This document shows positions 51,943 through 61,788 of a stretch of 64,000 nt of DNA, one piece after another. Source of the DNA: Mycobacterium sp. NBC_00419. Its GTDB lineage: Bacteria; Actinomycetota; Actinomycetes; Mycobacteriales; Mycobacteriaceae. Position 1 is the first letter of the stretch. Each line of letters opens with the position of its first letter. The stretch spans positions 2,480,001 through 2,544,000 of the forward strand of contig NZ_CP107931.1 in assembly GCF_036023875.1 (NCBI RefSeq), given 5' to 3'. Both the position numbers and the translations under genes were made by a program. Below the pieces are notes generated by a model. It saw nothing but the letters and a program-made list of their open reading frames with translations. It did not search any database and was not told where the DNA came from.

Positions 51943-54900
51943 TGACTGGCTCGCGCACCCGGCAATTACCATCTAGCTCCGTGGAGCAGACGCGGGCGAA
52001 CTATCGGACCGCGCGTCTCGTCGCCGTGATCGCCGGTCTGCTGGGTGCCGCACTGGCGATCCTCACGCCGTTGCTGCCCGTCAAGCAGACCACTGCCGAA
52101 CTCAACTGGCCACAGAACGGTGTCCTGGACAGCGTCACGGCACCGCTCATCAGCTACGTGGCCACCGACCTGAACATCGAGGTGCCCTGCCAGGCGGCCG
52201 CCGGGCTCGCGCCCACCGGCCGGACCGTGCTGCTGTCCACCGTCCCCAAGCAGGCTCCCAAAGCGGTCGACCGCGGCCTTCTGATCCAGCGCGCCAACGA
52301 CAGCCTGGTCATCGTCGTCCGCAACACCCCCGTCGTCGTGGCACCGCTGTCCCAGGTGCTCAGCCCGGCCTGCCAGAAGGTGACGTTCACCGCCCACGCC
52401 GACAAGGTCACCGCCGAGTTCGTCGGCCTGACCAAGGGACCCGACAGTGACGATCCCGGGGCGCCGCTCAAAGGTGAGCGCGGCGGTTACGACTTCCGGC
52501 CTCAGATCGTCGGGGTCTTCACCGACCTGACCGGACCGGCGCCGCCCGGCCTGAGCCTGTCGGCCACCATCGACACCCGCTACAGCAGCGCGCCGTCCGC
52601 GCTGAAGATGGCCGCGATGGTCCTCGGCGTCGTGCTGACGATCGTCGCGTTGATCGCGCTGCACGTCATGGACACCGCCGACGGAATGCGGCACCGCCGC
52701 TTCCTGCCGCCGCGGTGGTGGTCACTGGGCGCACTGGACGGGGTCGTCATCGCGGTCCTGGTGTGGTGGCACTTCGTCGGCGCCAACACCTCCGACGACG
52801 GCTACATCCTCACGATGGCCCGGGTCTCCGAGCACGCCGGCTACATGGCCAACTACTACCGCTGGTTCGGCACCCCGGAAGCCCCGTTCGGCTGGTACTA
52901 CGACCTGCTGGCGCTGTGGGCACACGTGTCGACGGCCAGCGTCTGGATGCGGCTGCCCACGCTGGTGATGGCGCTGGCCTGCTGGTGGATCATCAGCCGC
53001 GAGGTGATCCCCCGGCTGGGCCATGCCGTCAAGACGACGCGGGCGGCGGCGTGGACGGCGGCGGGCATGTTCCTGGCGTTCTGGCTGCCGCTGAACAACG
53101 GCCTGCGCCCCGAACCGATCATCGCTATCGGCATCCTGCTGACCTGGATCTGCGTGGAGCGCGGCGTCGCCACCAGCCGCCTGCTGCCGGTGGCCTTCGC
53201 CTGCATCGTCGGCGCGCTGACCCTGTTCTCCGGCCCGACCGGTATCGCCTCGATCGGTGCGCTGCTGGTGGCCATCGGGCCGCTGCGCACGATCCTGCAC
53301 CGCCGCTCCCGGCAGTTCGGGCTGCTGCCGCTGCTGGCGCCCATCCTGGCCGCCGCGACGGTGACGATCATCCTGATCTTCCGGGACCAGACCCTGGTCG
53401 GGGAGATCCAGGCCAACACGCTCAAGTCTGCCGTCGGGCCGAGCCTGAGCTGGTTCGACGAGCACATCCGCTACGAGCGGCTGTTCATGGCCAGCCCCGA
53501 CGGCTCGGTCGCGCGGCGGTTCGCCGTCCTGGCCCTGCTGATCGCCGTGGCGGTGTCGGTGGCGATGATCCTGCGCCGCGGCCACATCCCGGGCACCGCC
53601 GCGGGGCCGAGCCGGCGCATCATCGGCATCACGATCATCTCGTTCCTGGCGATGATGTTCACCCCGACCAAGTGGACGCACCACTTCGGGGTGTTCGCCG
53701 GTCTGGCCGGATCACTCGGTGCGCTGGCGGCCGTCGCGGTCACCGCGCACGTGCTCCGATCCCGGCGCAACCGAACTATGTTCGCCGCGCTGGTGCTGTT
53801 CGTGACCGCGCTGTCGTTCGCCAGCGTCAACGGCTGGTGGTACGTCTCCAACTTCGGTGTGCCGTGGTCCAATCAGTTCCCCGAATGGCACTTCGGGTTC
53901 ACCACGTTCCTGCTCGGGCTGACCGTGCTGACACTGCTGCTGGCCGCGTGGTTCCACTTCTCCGGCCGCGACAACGGCAGCACCGGCCGGCGGCGGTGGT
54001 GGTCGGGGATCGTCGGCTCACCGCTGGCGGTGGTGGCCTGGCTGCTGGTGATCTTCGAGGTGCTGTCGCTGACGCTCGGGATGACCGAGCAGTGGCCGGC
54101 GTGGTCGGTGGGCCGCTCGAATCTGCAGGCGCTGACCGGCAAGACGTGCGGTCTGGCCGACGACGTCATGGTCGAACTCGACCCCAACGCCGGGACACTC
54201 ATCCCGATCGGCGTCCCCCTCGGCGCGGGACTGGGCTCGACCGCCGAAGGCTTCACCCCCGGCGGCGTTCCCGCTGACGTCTCCGCCGACCCGGTGCTGG
54301 AACCGCCCGGCGGCGGCAGCCTCGCCGAGGACGACGGCGTGGCTACCAGCAGTGAGGCCGGCACCGAGGGCGGTACCACCGCGGCCGCCGGCGTCAACGG
54401 CTCCCGCGCCCGGCTGCCCTACGGGCTCGACCCGTCCCGCACCCCGGTGCTGGGAAGCTGGCGCTCGGGCATTCAGCAGCCCGCCAGGCTGCGGTCGGCC
54501 TGGTACCGGTTGCCCGACGACTGGCGCTCGTCTCCGCTGCTGGTGGTGTCGGCCGCCGGCCGGTTCGACCAGGACGAGGTCCAGGTGCAATGGGCCACCG
54601 ACGAGGGCGCTGCCGCCAACAAGCCCGGCGGCGGGCTGGGCTTCGCCGATATCGGCGCCGCACCGGCCTGGCGCAACCTGCGGGCCCCGTTGGCCGCGAT
54701 CCCGCGCGATGCCACCCAGATCCGCGTCGTCGCCTCAGACGACGACCTTGCCCCGCAACACTGGATCGCGCTGACCCCGCCCCGCATCCCCAAGCTCCGC
54801 ACGCTGCAGGAGGTCGTCGGCTCCGCCGACCCGGTGCTGCTGGACTGGCTGGTCGGCTTGGCATTCCCCTGCCAGCGGCCGTTCGGCCACCAGAACGGCG

Positions 54901-55178
54901 TCATCGAGCCGCCGAAGTGGCGGATCCTGCCGGACCGGTTCGGCGCCGAGGCCAACTCGCCGGTGATGGACAACATCGGCGGCGGCCCGCTGGGCATCAG
55001 CGAACTGCTGTACCGCGCGGTCACCGTGCCGACCTACCTCAAGGACGACTGGTTCCGGGACTGGGGCGCGCTGCAGCGGCTCAACGCGTTCTACCCCAAC
55101 GCCCAGCCGGCTCGCCTGGACCTCGGCACCGCCACCCGCAGCGGCTTCTGGAGCCCGGCTCCGCTGCGGCCGACGTAG
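51942..55178 (+). CDS. embC: Arabinosyltransferase EmbC
   Basis: A 1078-residue arabinosyltransferase that extends the arabinan of lipoarabinomannan. About 13 membrane helices with the GT-C loop containing GANTSDDGYILTMARV are followed by a large C-terminal extracytoplasmic carbohydrate-binding region (NGVIEPPKWRILPDRFG). The N-terminus (RTRQLPSSSVEQTRANYRTA) matches the known EmbC start region, so GTG 51942 was preferred to GTG 51981. It is the first of three emb paralogues in one strand. Ethambutol acts on this family. Confidence 0.95.
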   Translation: MTGSRTRQLPSSSVEQTRANYRTARLVAVIAGLLGAALAILTPLLPVKQTTAELNWPQNGVLDSVTAPLISYVATDLNIEVPCQAAAGLAPTGRTVLLSTVPKQAPKAVDRGLLIQRANDSLVIVVRNTPVVVAPLSQVLSPACQKVTFTAHADKVTAEFVGLTKGPDSDDPGAPLKGERGGYDFRPQIVGVFTDLTGPAPPGLSLSATIDTRYSSAPSALKMAAMVLGVVLTIVALIALHVMDTADGMRHRRFLPPRWWSLGALDGVVIAVLVWWHFVGANTSDDGYILTMARVSEHAGYMANYYRWFGTPEAPFGWYYDLLALWAHVSTASVWMRLPTLVMALACWWIISREVIPRLGHAVKTTRAAAWTAAGMFLAFWLPLNNGLRPEPIIAIGILLTWICVERGVATSRLLPVAFACIVGALTLFSGPTGIASIGALLVAIGPLRTILHRRSRQFGLLPLLAPILAAATVTIILIFRDQTLVGEIQANTLKSAVGPSLSWFDEHIRYERLFMASPDGSVARRFAVLALLIAVAVSVAMILRRGHIPGTAAGPSRRIIGITIISFLAMMFTPTKWTHHFGVFAGLAGSLGALAAVAVTAHVLRSRRNRTMFAALVLFVTALSFASVNGWWYVSNFGVPWSNQFPEWHFGFTTFLLGLTVLTLLLAAWFHFSGRDNGSTGRRRWWSGIVGSPLAVVAWLLVIFEVLSLTLGMTEQWPAWSVGRSNLQALTGKTCGLADDVMVELDPNAGTLIPIGVPLGAGLGSTAEGFTPGGVPADVSADPVLEPPGGGSLAEDDGVATSSEAGTEGGTTAAAGVNGSRARLPYGLDPSRTPVLGSWRSGIQQPARLRSAWYRLPDDWRSSPLLVVSAAGRFDQDEVQVQWATDEGAAANKPGGGLGFADIGAAPAWRNLRAPLAAIPRDATQIRVVASDDDLAPQHWIALTPPRIPKLRTLQEVVGSADPVLLDWLVGLAFPCQRPFGHQNGVIEPPKWRILPDRFGAEANSPVMDNIGGGPLGISELLYRAVTVPTYLKDDWFRDWGALQRLNAFYPNAQPARLDLGTATRSGFWSPAPLRPT

Positions 55179-55251
55179 TCCTTAGGGCTGCAATCCAGTC
55201 TCAAATCGGTGCGCCCCCGCAGGCCTTCCAAGTCCACTAAGCCGCGTCGCC

Positions 55252-55257
55252 TACCAT
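55252..55257 (+). promoter_or_regulatory. -10 hexamer of the embA promoter
   Basis: TACCAT, eight bases before the GTG of embA, in the 87-base embC-embA gap. In M. tuberculosis this gap holds a promoter whose mutations raise embAB expression; that this position is equivalent is inferred. Confidence 0.5.
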
Positions 55258-55265
55258 CGAGCCTC

Positions 55266-58200
55266 GTGCCTAGCGACAGCGACGCTTCTCTCCGGATCGC
55301 GAAGCTCGTCGCCGTCGTCGCCGGCCTCCTGGGCATCGTGCTGTGCGGGCTGACGCCGCTGCTGCCGGTCACCCAGACCACCGCGGCCATCCAGTGGCCG
55401 CAGGGGGACCGGGTCGGTGACATCACCGCGCCCCTGGTGTCCGGGGCCCCGCAGTCGATGGATGTGTCGATCCCCTGCCAGGCCATCGCGACCCTGCCCG
55501 CCGAGGGCGGCCTGGTGTTCTCGACGATCCCGCCGGCCGGTATCGACGCCAGCCGCAACGGCCTGTTCGTCCGGGCCAACGCCGAGACCGTCGTCGTCGC
55601 ATTCCGCGACACGGTGGCCGCCGTGGCGCCGCGCTCCGCGGTGGCGACACCGGCCTGCAGCACGCTGCACCTGTGGGCGGGCCCGGGCGGCACGGGAGCC
55701 GACTTCGTCGGGATCCCCGGTGCCACCGGCACCCTGTCGCCGGAGAAGAAGCCCCAGATCGCCGGGATCTTCACCGACCTGAAAGTGCCACCGCAAGCCG
55801 GACTGTCGGCACGGGTCGACATCGACACCCGGTTCATCACCGACCCCACCTCGCTGAAGCTCGTCGTGATGGCCCTGGGCATCGCCTGCGTGGTTGCCTC
55901 GCTGGTTGCGCTCGCGGTGCTCGACGCGCGATCGGGCCGGCGGGTCGCCGGGGCATGGCGGCGGTTCTGGCGGGTCGGATGGGCCACCTGGCTGGCTGAT
56001 GTCGCGGTACTCGGCACCTTGGCGCTCTGGCACGTCATCGGCGCCATCTCCTCCGACGACGGCTACAACCTGACCATCGCGCGGGTGTCCGGCGAGGCCG
56101 GCTACACCGCCAACTACTTCCGGTTCTTCGGCGCCACCGAAGCCCCGTTCGACTGGTACCAGTCGGTGCTGGCCCACCTCGCCTCGGTGAGCACCGCCGG
56201 GGTGTGGATGCGGCTTCCCGCAACGCTGGCTGGCATCGCCACCTGGCTGATCCTGAGCCGCTGCGTACTGCCCCGGCTGGGCAGGCGGCTCTCGCTCGAC
56301 CGGGCCGCGGTATGGACGGCAGGCGCGGTGTTCCTGGCGGCCTGGCTGCCCTTCAACAACGGCCTTCGGCCCGAGCCGCTGATCGCCTTCGGCGCGCTGG
56401 CCGCGTGGATTCTGGTCGAGAACACCATCGCCACCCGCAGACTGCTGCCTGCGGCCGTCGCCATCGTGATCGTGGTGTTCAGCGTGACGCTCGCGCCCCA
56501 GGGCCTGATCGCCACCGCACCGCTGCTGGTGGGGTCCCGGGCAATCTGGCAGGTCATCAGCAGCCGCCGCGCCGCCGCAGGACTGCTGGCGCCGTTGGCC
56601 GCGCTGGCCGCTGCGCTCTCGACGATCTTCGTGGTGGTGTTCCGCGACCAGACGCTGGCCACCGTCGCCGAATCCGCCCGCATCAAATACGTCGTCGGTC
56701 CCACGATCGCCTGGTACCAGGACTTCCTGCGCTACTACTTCCTGACCGTCGAAGACAACGTCGAAAGCTCGCTGACGCGGCGCTTCGCCGTCCTGCTGAT
56801 GCTGCTGTGCCTGTTCGGCCTGCTGGCCGTGCTGCTGCGGCGCGGCCGGGTACCCGGGGTGGCCAACGGGCCGGTGTGGCGCCTGGTCGGCAGCACCGCG
56901 ATCGGTCTGCTGCTGCTGACGTTCACCCCCACCAAGTGGGCGGTGCAGTTCGGTGCGTTCGCCGGACTGGCCGGCGCGCTGGGCGGGGTCGCCGCGTTCG
57001 CCTTCGCCAGGGTGGGCCTGCACAACCGACGCAACCTCGCGCTGTGGGTCACCGCTCTGCTGTTCGTGCTGGCCTGGGCGACCTCGGGGATCAACGGCTG
57101 GTTCTACGTCGGCAACTACGGGGTGCCGTGGTTCGACCGCCAGCCCGTCATCGCCCACCAGCCGGTGACGAGCATGTTCCTCGGCCTGGCCGTCGTCACC
57201 GGCCTGCTGGCGGGGTGGCTGCACTTCCGGATGGACTACGCCGGGCACACCGAGGTCAAGAACACCCGCCGCAATCGGGTGCTGGCCTCGACCCCGCTGC
57301 TGGTGTTCGCGATCATCATGGTGCTGCTCGAGGTCGGCTCGATGACCAAGGCGTTCGTGCAGCGCTACCCGGTGTACACCACCGCCAAGGCCAACGTGTC
57401 GGCGCTGAGCTCAGGTCTGTCGAACAACAGCTGCGCCATGGCCGACGACGTCCTCGTCGAGCCGGATCCGAATGCCGGTATGTTGCAACCGGTTCCGGGC
57501 CAGAAGTGGGGCCAGTACGGTCCGCTGGGCGGGGAGAACCCGATCGGCTTCACCCCCAACGGAATCAGCGACACCCTCGAGCCTGCCGAGCCGTTCGTCG
57601 CCAACCCGGGCACGGTCAACTCCGACGGCTCGCCCAACAAGCCCAACGCGGGCATCGCTTTCGCGGCGGGCACCGGCGGCGGCTACGGACCTGAGGGCGT
57701 GAACGGATCCCGGGTGTTCCTGCCGTTCGGCCTGGACCCCAAGACCACCCCGGTAATGGGCTCCTACAAGGAGAACACCGTCGCCGCCAAGGCCACCTCG
57801 GCGTGGTACCAGTTGCCGCCGCGCACCCCCGACCGGCCGCTGGTCACCGTCGCCGCCGCGGGCGCGATCTGGTTCTACGACGAAGAGGGCCAGTTCAATT
57901 ACGGCCAGTCGTTGAAACTGCAGTGGGGTGTGGCGCGGCCCGACGGCAGCTTCCAGGCGCTGAACTCGGTGCAGCCCATCGATGTCATCGCCCAAAAGGC
58001 TTGGCGCAACCTGCGTTTCCCGCTGGCGTGGGCGCCGCCGGAGGCCAATGTGGCACGCATTGTGGCCGACGACCCGAACCTGAGCGACGACCAGTGGTTC
58101 GGATTCACCCCGCCGCGGGTGCCGGTGCTACAGACCGCAAGTGAGTTCCTGGGCGCCAAGACGCCGATCCTGATGGACATCGCCACCGCGGCGAACTTCC

Positions 58201-58523
58201 CGTGCCAGCGGCCGTTCGCCGAACACCTCGGCGTCGCCGAACTGCCCGAGTACCGGATTCTGCCCAACCTCAAACAGGTTGTGGTGTCGTCGAATATGTG
58301 GCAGTCGGCCCGCGCCGGCGGCCCGTTCCTGTTCATCCAGGCGCTGCTGACCACCGCGACCATCCCGACCTACCTGCGCAACGACTGGTACCGGGACTGG
58401 GGCGCCCTGGAGCGCTACATCCGCCTGGTGCCCGCCGACCAGGCGCCGACCGCCGTCATCGACCAGGGTTCGGTGAAGGTGTTCGGCTGGAGCCGCAACG
58501 GACCGATCAGGGCTTTGCCGTGA
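55266..58523 (+). CDS. embA: Arabinosyltransferase EmbA
   Basis: A 1085-residue paralogue of EmbC and EmbB, a GT-C arabinosyltransferase that works with EmbB on the terminal branches of arabinogalactan. The loop has [16 protein letters not shown], and the N-terminus [19 protein letters not shown] matches the known EmbA start, so GTG 55266 was chosen over an upstream ATG. The C-terminal extracytoplasmic domain is complete. A -10-like hexamer lies in the gap before it. embB follows 10 bases after its stop. Confidence 0.95.
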   Translation: MPSDSDASLRIAKLVAVVAGLLGIVLCGLTPLLPVTQTTAAIQWPQGDRVGDITAPLVSGAPQSMDVSIPCQAIATLPAEGGLVFSTIPPAGIDASRNGLFVRANAETVVVAFRDTVAAVAPRSAVATPACSTLHLWAGPGGTGADFVGIPGATGTLSPEKKPQIAGIFTDLKVPPQAGLSARVDIDTRFITDPTSLKLVVMALGIACVVASLVALAVLDARSGRRVAGAWRRFWRVGWATWLADVAVLGTLALWHVIGAISSDDGYNLTIARVSGEAGYTANYFRFFGATEAPFDWYQSVLAHLASVSTAGVWMRLPATLAGIATWLILSRCVLPRLGRRLSLDRAAVWTAGAVFLAAWLPFNNGLRPEPLIAFGALAAWILVENTIATRRLLPAAVAIVIVVFSVTLAPQGLIATAPLLVGSRAIWQVISSRRAAAGLLAPLAALAAALSTIFVVVFRDQTLATVAESARIKYVVGPTIAWYQDFLRYYFLTVEDNVESSLTRRFAVLLMLLCLFGLLAVLLRRGRVPGVANGPVWRLVGSTAIGLLLLTFTPTKWAVQFGAFAGLAGALGGVAAFAFARVGLHNRRNLALWVTALLFVLAWATSGINGWFYVGNYGVPWFDRQPVIAHQPVTSMFLGLAVVTGLLAGWLHFRMDYAGHTEVKNTRRNRVLASTPLLVFAIIMVLLEVGSMTKAFVQRYPVYTTAKANVSALSSGLSNNSCAMADDVLVEPDPNAGMLQPVPGQKWGQYGPLGGENPIGFTPNGISDTLEPAEPFVANPGTVNSDGSPNKPNAGIAFAAGTGGGYGPEGVNGSRVFLPFGLDPKTTPVMGSYKENTVAAKATSAWYQLPPRTPDRPLVTVAAAGAIWFYDEEGQFNYGQSLKLQWGVARPDGSFQALNSVQPIDVIAQKAWRNLRFPLAWAPPEANVARIVADDPNLSDDQWFGFTPPRVPVLQTASEFLGAKTPILMDIATAANFPCQRPFAEHLGVAELPEYRILPNLKQVVVSSNMWQSARAGGPFLFIQALLTTATIPTYLRNDWYRDWGALERYIRLVPADQAPTAVIDQGSVKVFGWSRNGPIRALP

Positions 58524-58533
58524 CAGGGGCGCC

Positions 58534-61500
58534 ATGACACAGACTCTCGCCGCCAACGCCCGCGACGCGGCCCACGATGTGAAGGTCACCCGCTGGGTGG
58601 CGACGATCTCCGGCTTGGTGGGCTTCGTGCTGGCGGTGCTGACGCCGCTGCTGCCGGTGGTGCAGACCACCGCCACGCTGAATTGGCCGCAAGGCGGACA
58701 GTTCGGCAATGTCACCTCGCCGCTGATCTCTCAGGCGCCGGTGTCGCTGACCGCCACGATTCCGTGCGACGTCATCGGATCCATGCCTGCCCAGGGCGGT
58801 TTGGTGCTGGGTCTCGCACCGAAGAAAGGCAAAGAGGCAGCGCTGAATTCGCTGTTCGTCAACGTCACCGCGCAGCGGGTCGACATCACCGACCGCAACG
58901 TGGTGATCGCCAGCGTGCCGCGGTCGAAGATCGCTGGCTGCTCCCGGATCGAGATCAGCTCGGACGAAGCTGGCACGTTCGCGACCTTTGTCGGGCTGAC
59001 CGATCCGACCACGGGCAAGGAGATGCGCAGCGGGTTCCCCGACCCGAACCTGCGGCCCGCGATCGTCGGGGTGTTCACCGACCTGACCGGGCCCGCTCCC
59101 CCGGGCCTGACGTTCTCGGCCACCATCGACACCCGGTTCTCCACCAAGCCGACAGCGCTGAAGCTGGCCGCGATGCTGCTGGCGATCGCCGCCACGGCGG
59201 TCGCGCTGAGCGCACTGTGGCGGCTGGACCGGCTCGACGGCCACCGCATGCACTCGTGGATTCCCCAGCGCTGGCGCACATTCACCGCCGTCGACGCCAC
59301 CGTGGTGACCGGGTTCCTGGTGTGGCACGTCATCGGTGCGAACTCCTCGGACGACGGCTACATCCTCGGTATGGCCCGGGTGGCCGACCACGCCGGCTAC
59401 ATGTCGAACTACTTCCGCTGGTTCGGCAGTCCCGAGGACCCGTTCGGCTGGTTCTACAACGTGCTGGCCCTGATGACGCACGTGTCCGACGCCAGCATCT
59501 GGATGCGCCTGCCGGACCTGTTCTGCGCGCTGCTGTGCTGGCTGCTGCTGTCGCGGGAAGTGTTGCCCCGCTTGGGTCCCGCCGTCGAAGGCAGCAGACC
59601 CGCACTGTGGGCCGCGGGCCTGGTGTTGATGGCGGCGTGGATGCCGTTCAACAACGGTCTTCGCCCCGAAGGTCAGATCGCCACCGGCGCCCTGATCACC
59701 TACGTGCTCATCGAACGCGCGATCATCTCCGGCCGGCTGACCCCGTTCGCGCTGGCAATCATCAGCGCCGCCTTCACCCTCGGCATCCAGCCCACCGGGC
59801 TGATCGCCGTGGCAGCGCTCATCGCCGGTGGCCGCCCGATTCTGCGAATCCTGGTGCGCCGCCGCGCCATCGTGGGCACCTGGCCGCTCATCGCGCCACT
59901 GCTGGCGGCGGGCACGATCGTGCTGGTCGTCGTCTTCGCCGACCAGACCCTGGCAACGGTGCTGGAGGCGACCAGGATTCGCACCGACATCGGGCCCAGC
60001 CAGGCCTGGTACACCGAGAACCTGCGCTACTACTACCTGATCCTGCCGACCGTCGACGGCTCGCTGTCGCGCCGGTTCGGTTTCCTGATCACCGCGCTGT
60101 CGCTGTTCATCTCGATGTTCGTGATGTTGCGCCGCAAGCGAGTTCCCGGCGTGGCCCGCGGACCGGCCTGGCGGCTGATGGGTGTCATCTTCGCGACGAT
60201 GTTCTTCCTGATGTTCACCCCGACCAAGTGGGTGCATCACTTCGGCTTGTTCGCCGCCGTGGGTGCGGCGATGGCCGCGCTGGCCACCGTGCTGGTCTCG
60301 CCGAAGGTGCTGCGCTGGTCGCGCAACCGGATGACCGTCGTCACCGCGGTGCTCTTCGTGCTGGCACTGTGCTTCGCGACCACCAACGGCTGGTGGTACG
60401 TGTCGAGTTACGGTGTGCCGTTCAACAACGCGATGCCGCGGATCGCCGGAATCACCGTCAGCACAATCTTTTTCTTCCTCTTCGTGGTCTCCGCGCTCTA
60501 CACCGTCTGGCTGCACTTCAACTCCCGCGACCACGGCGAGGGCCGGCTGGCGCGGGCCGCCACCGCGGCGCCGATCCCATTGGCGGCCGGACTGATGGTG
60601 CTGGTGTTCGTGGGCTCGATGACGGCGGGAATCGTGCGCCAGTACCCGACCTACTCCAACGCGTGGGCGAACCTGCGGTCGTTCTCCGGCGGCTGCGGTC
60701 TGGCCGACGACGTTCTCGTGGAGCCCGACCCCAATGCGGGCTTCCTCAGTCCGCTGCCCGGTGATTACGGTCCGCTGGGGCCGCTGGGCGGCACCAAGCC
60801 CGTCGGATTCACCCCCAGCGGGGTGCCGGAACACATTGTCGCCGAGTCGATTCGGATGACCAACCCGCAGCCCGGCACCGACTACGACTGGGACCAGTCG
60901 ATCAAGCTGGCCACCCCGGGAGTCAACGGCTCGACCGTGCCGCTACCGTACGGCCTCGATCCGGCCCGCGTGGCACTGGCAGGCAGCTATGCCGCCGGCC
61001 CGCAGCAGGAAGCGACGCTGAACTCGGCCTGGTACACGTTGCCGCCCAACGACAGCGGTCATCCGCTGGTGGTCGTCACCGCCGCGGGCACCATCGCCGG
61101 GCGCAGCGTCCTCAACGGTCTGACCGACGGACAGCTCGTGGAGCTGGAGTACGGCAGGCTCGGCCCCGACGGCGCGCCGGTGCCGGCCGGCCGGGTGGCC
61201 CCCTACGACCTCGGGCCCGCACCGTCATGGCGCAACCTGAGATTCGCCCGCTCGGAGATGCCGTCGGACGCCACCGCGGTGCGGATCGTGGCCCAGGACC
61301 GCTCGCTCTCGCAGGGCGATTGGATCGCCGTGACGCCGCCGCGGGTTCCGGAGTTACGCTCGGTGCAGGAGTACGTCGGCTCCACACAGCCAGTGTTGAT
61401 GGACTGGGCGGTAGGCCTGGCCTTCCCCTGCCAGCAGCCGATGCTGCACGCCAACGGTGTCACCGAGGTGCCGAAGTTCCGCATCACACCGGACTACACC

Positions 61501-61740
61501 GCCAAGAAGCAGGACACCGACACCTGGGAGGACGGCCGCAACGGCGGTCTGCTCGGCATCAGCGACCTGTTACTGCGCCAGAACGTGATGGCCACCTACC
61601 TGTCCCACGACTGGGGCCGCGACTGGGGCTCGCTGCGTAAGTTCGCGACGATCGTCGACGCCGAGCCGGCCCAGATCGATCTGGGCACCGCTACCCGCAG
61701 CGGGCTGTGGAAGCCGGGACGCATCCGAATCAAGGCGTAA
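58534..61740 (+). CDS. embB: Arabinosyltransferase EmbB
   Basis: A 1068-residue GT-C arabinosyltransferase that makes the branched ends of arabinogalactan, and the main ethambutol target. The catalytic acidic pair is Asp273-Asp274 in SDDGYILGMARV. Met280 in that segment corresponds to Met306 of M. tuberculosis and Gly380 in RPEG to Gly406, both in the drug-susceptible form. About 13 membrane helices and a C-terminal carbohydrate-binding region are present. The ATG follows GGGGCGCC by a short distance. Confidence 0.95.
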   Translation: MTQTLAANARDAAHDVKVTRWVATISGLVGFVLAVLTPLLPVVQTTATLNWPQGGQFGNVTSPLISQAPVSLTATIPCDVIGSMPAQGGLVLGLAPKKGKEAALNSLFVNVTAQRVDITDRNVVIASVPRSKIAGCSRIEISSDEAGTFATFVGLTDPTTGKEMRSGFPDPNLRPAIVGVFTDLTGPAPPGLTFSATIDTRFSTKPTALKLAAMLLAIAATAVALSALWRLDRLDGHRMHSWIPQRWRTFTAVDATVVTGFLVWHVIGANSSDDGYILGMARVADHAGYMSNYFRWFGSPEDPFGWFYNVLALMTHVSDASIWMRLPDLFCALLCWLLLSREVLPRLGPAVEGSRPALWAAGLVLMAAWMPFNNGLRPEGQIATGALITYVLIERAIISGRLTPFALAIISAAFTLGIQPTGLIAVAALIAGGRPILRILVRRRAIVGTWPLIAPLLAAGTIVLVVVFADQTLATVLEATRIRTDIGPSQAWYTENLRYYYLILPTVDGSLSRRFGFLITALSLFISMFVMLRRKRVPGVARGPAWRLMGVIFATMFFLMFTPTKWVHHFGLFAAVGAAMAALATVLVSPKVLRWSRNRMTVVTAVLFVLALCFATTNGWWYVSSYGVPFNNAMPRIAGITVSTIFFFLFVVSALYTVWLHFNSRDHGEGRLARAATAAPIPLAAGLMVLVFVGSMTAGIVRQYPTYSNAWANLRSFSGGCGLADDVLVEPDPNAGFLSPLPGDYGPLGPLGGTKPVGFTPSGVPEHIVAESIRMTNPQPGTDYDWDQSIKLATPGVNGSTVPLPYGLDPARVALAGSYAAGPQQEATLNSAWYTLPPNDSGHPLVVVTAAGTIAGRSVLNGLTDGQLVELEYGRLGPDGAPVPAGRVAPYDLGPAPSWRNLRFARSEMPSDATAVRIVAQDRSLSQGDWIAVTPPRVPELRSVQEYVGSTQPVLMDWAVGLAFPCQQPMLHANGVTEVPKFRITPDYTAKKQDTDTWEDGRNGGLLGISDLLLRQNVMATYLSHDWGRDWGSLRKFATIVDAEPAQIDLGTATRSGLWKPGRIRIKA

Positions 61741-61788
61741 TCAAGGCGTAGCCACGCCCACGGCCCGCCGCGGTGACAGAATCCCAGG

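Noticed and set aside
48739..51972. 1077-codon open frame on the minus strand over dprE1, dprE2 and aftA
   Set aside because: It is antisense to three confidently identified genes and its product is low-complexity (His, Gln, Arg, Gly-rich), as expected from the third-position GC bias.
58507..60834. 775-codon antisense frame over embB, and similar ones at 55251-57248 and 52722-53684
   Set aside because: All lie opposite the emb genes, have no start signals and encode compositionally biased sequence.
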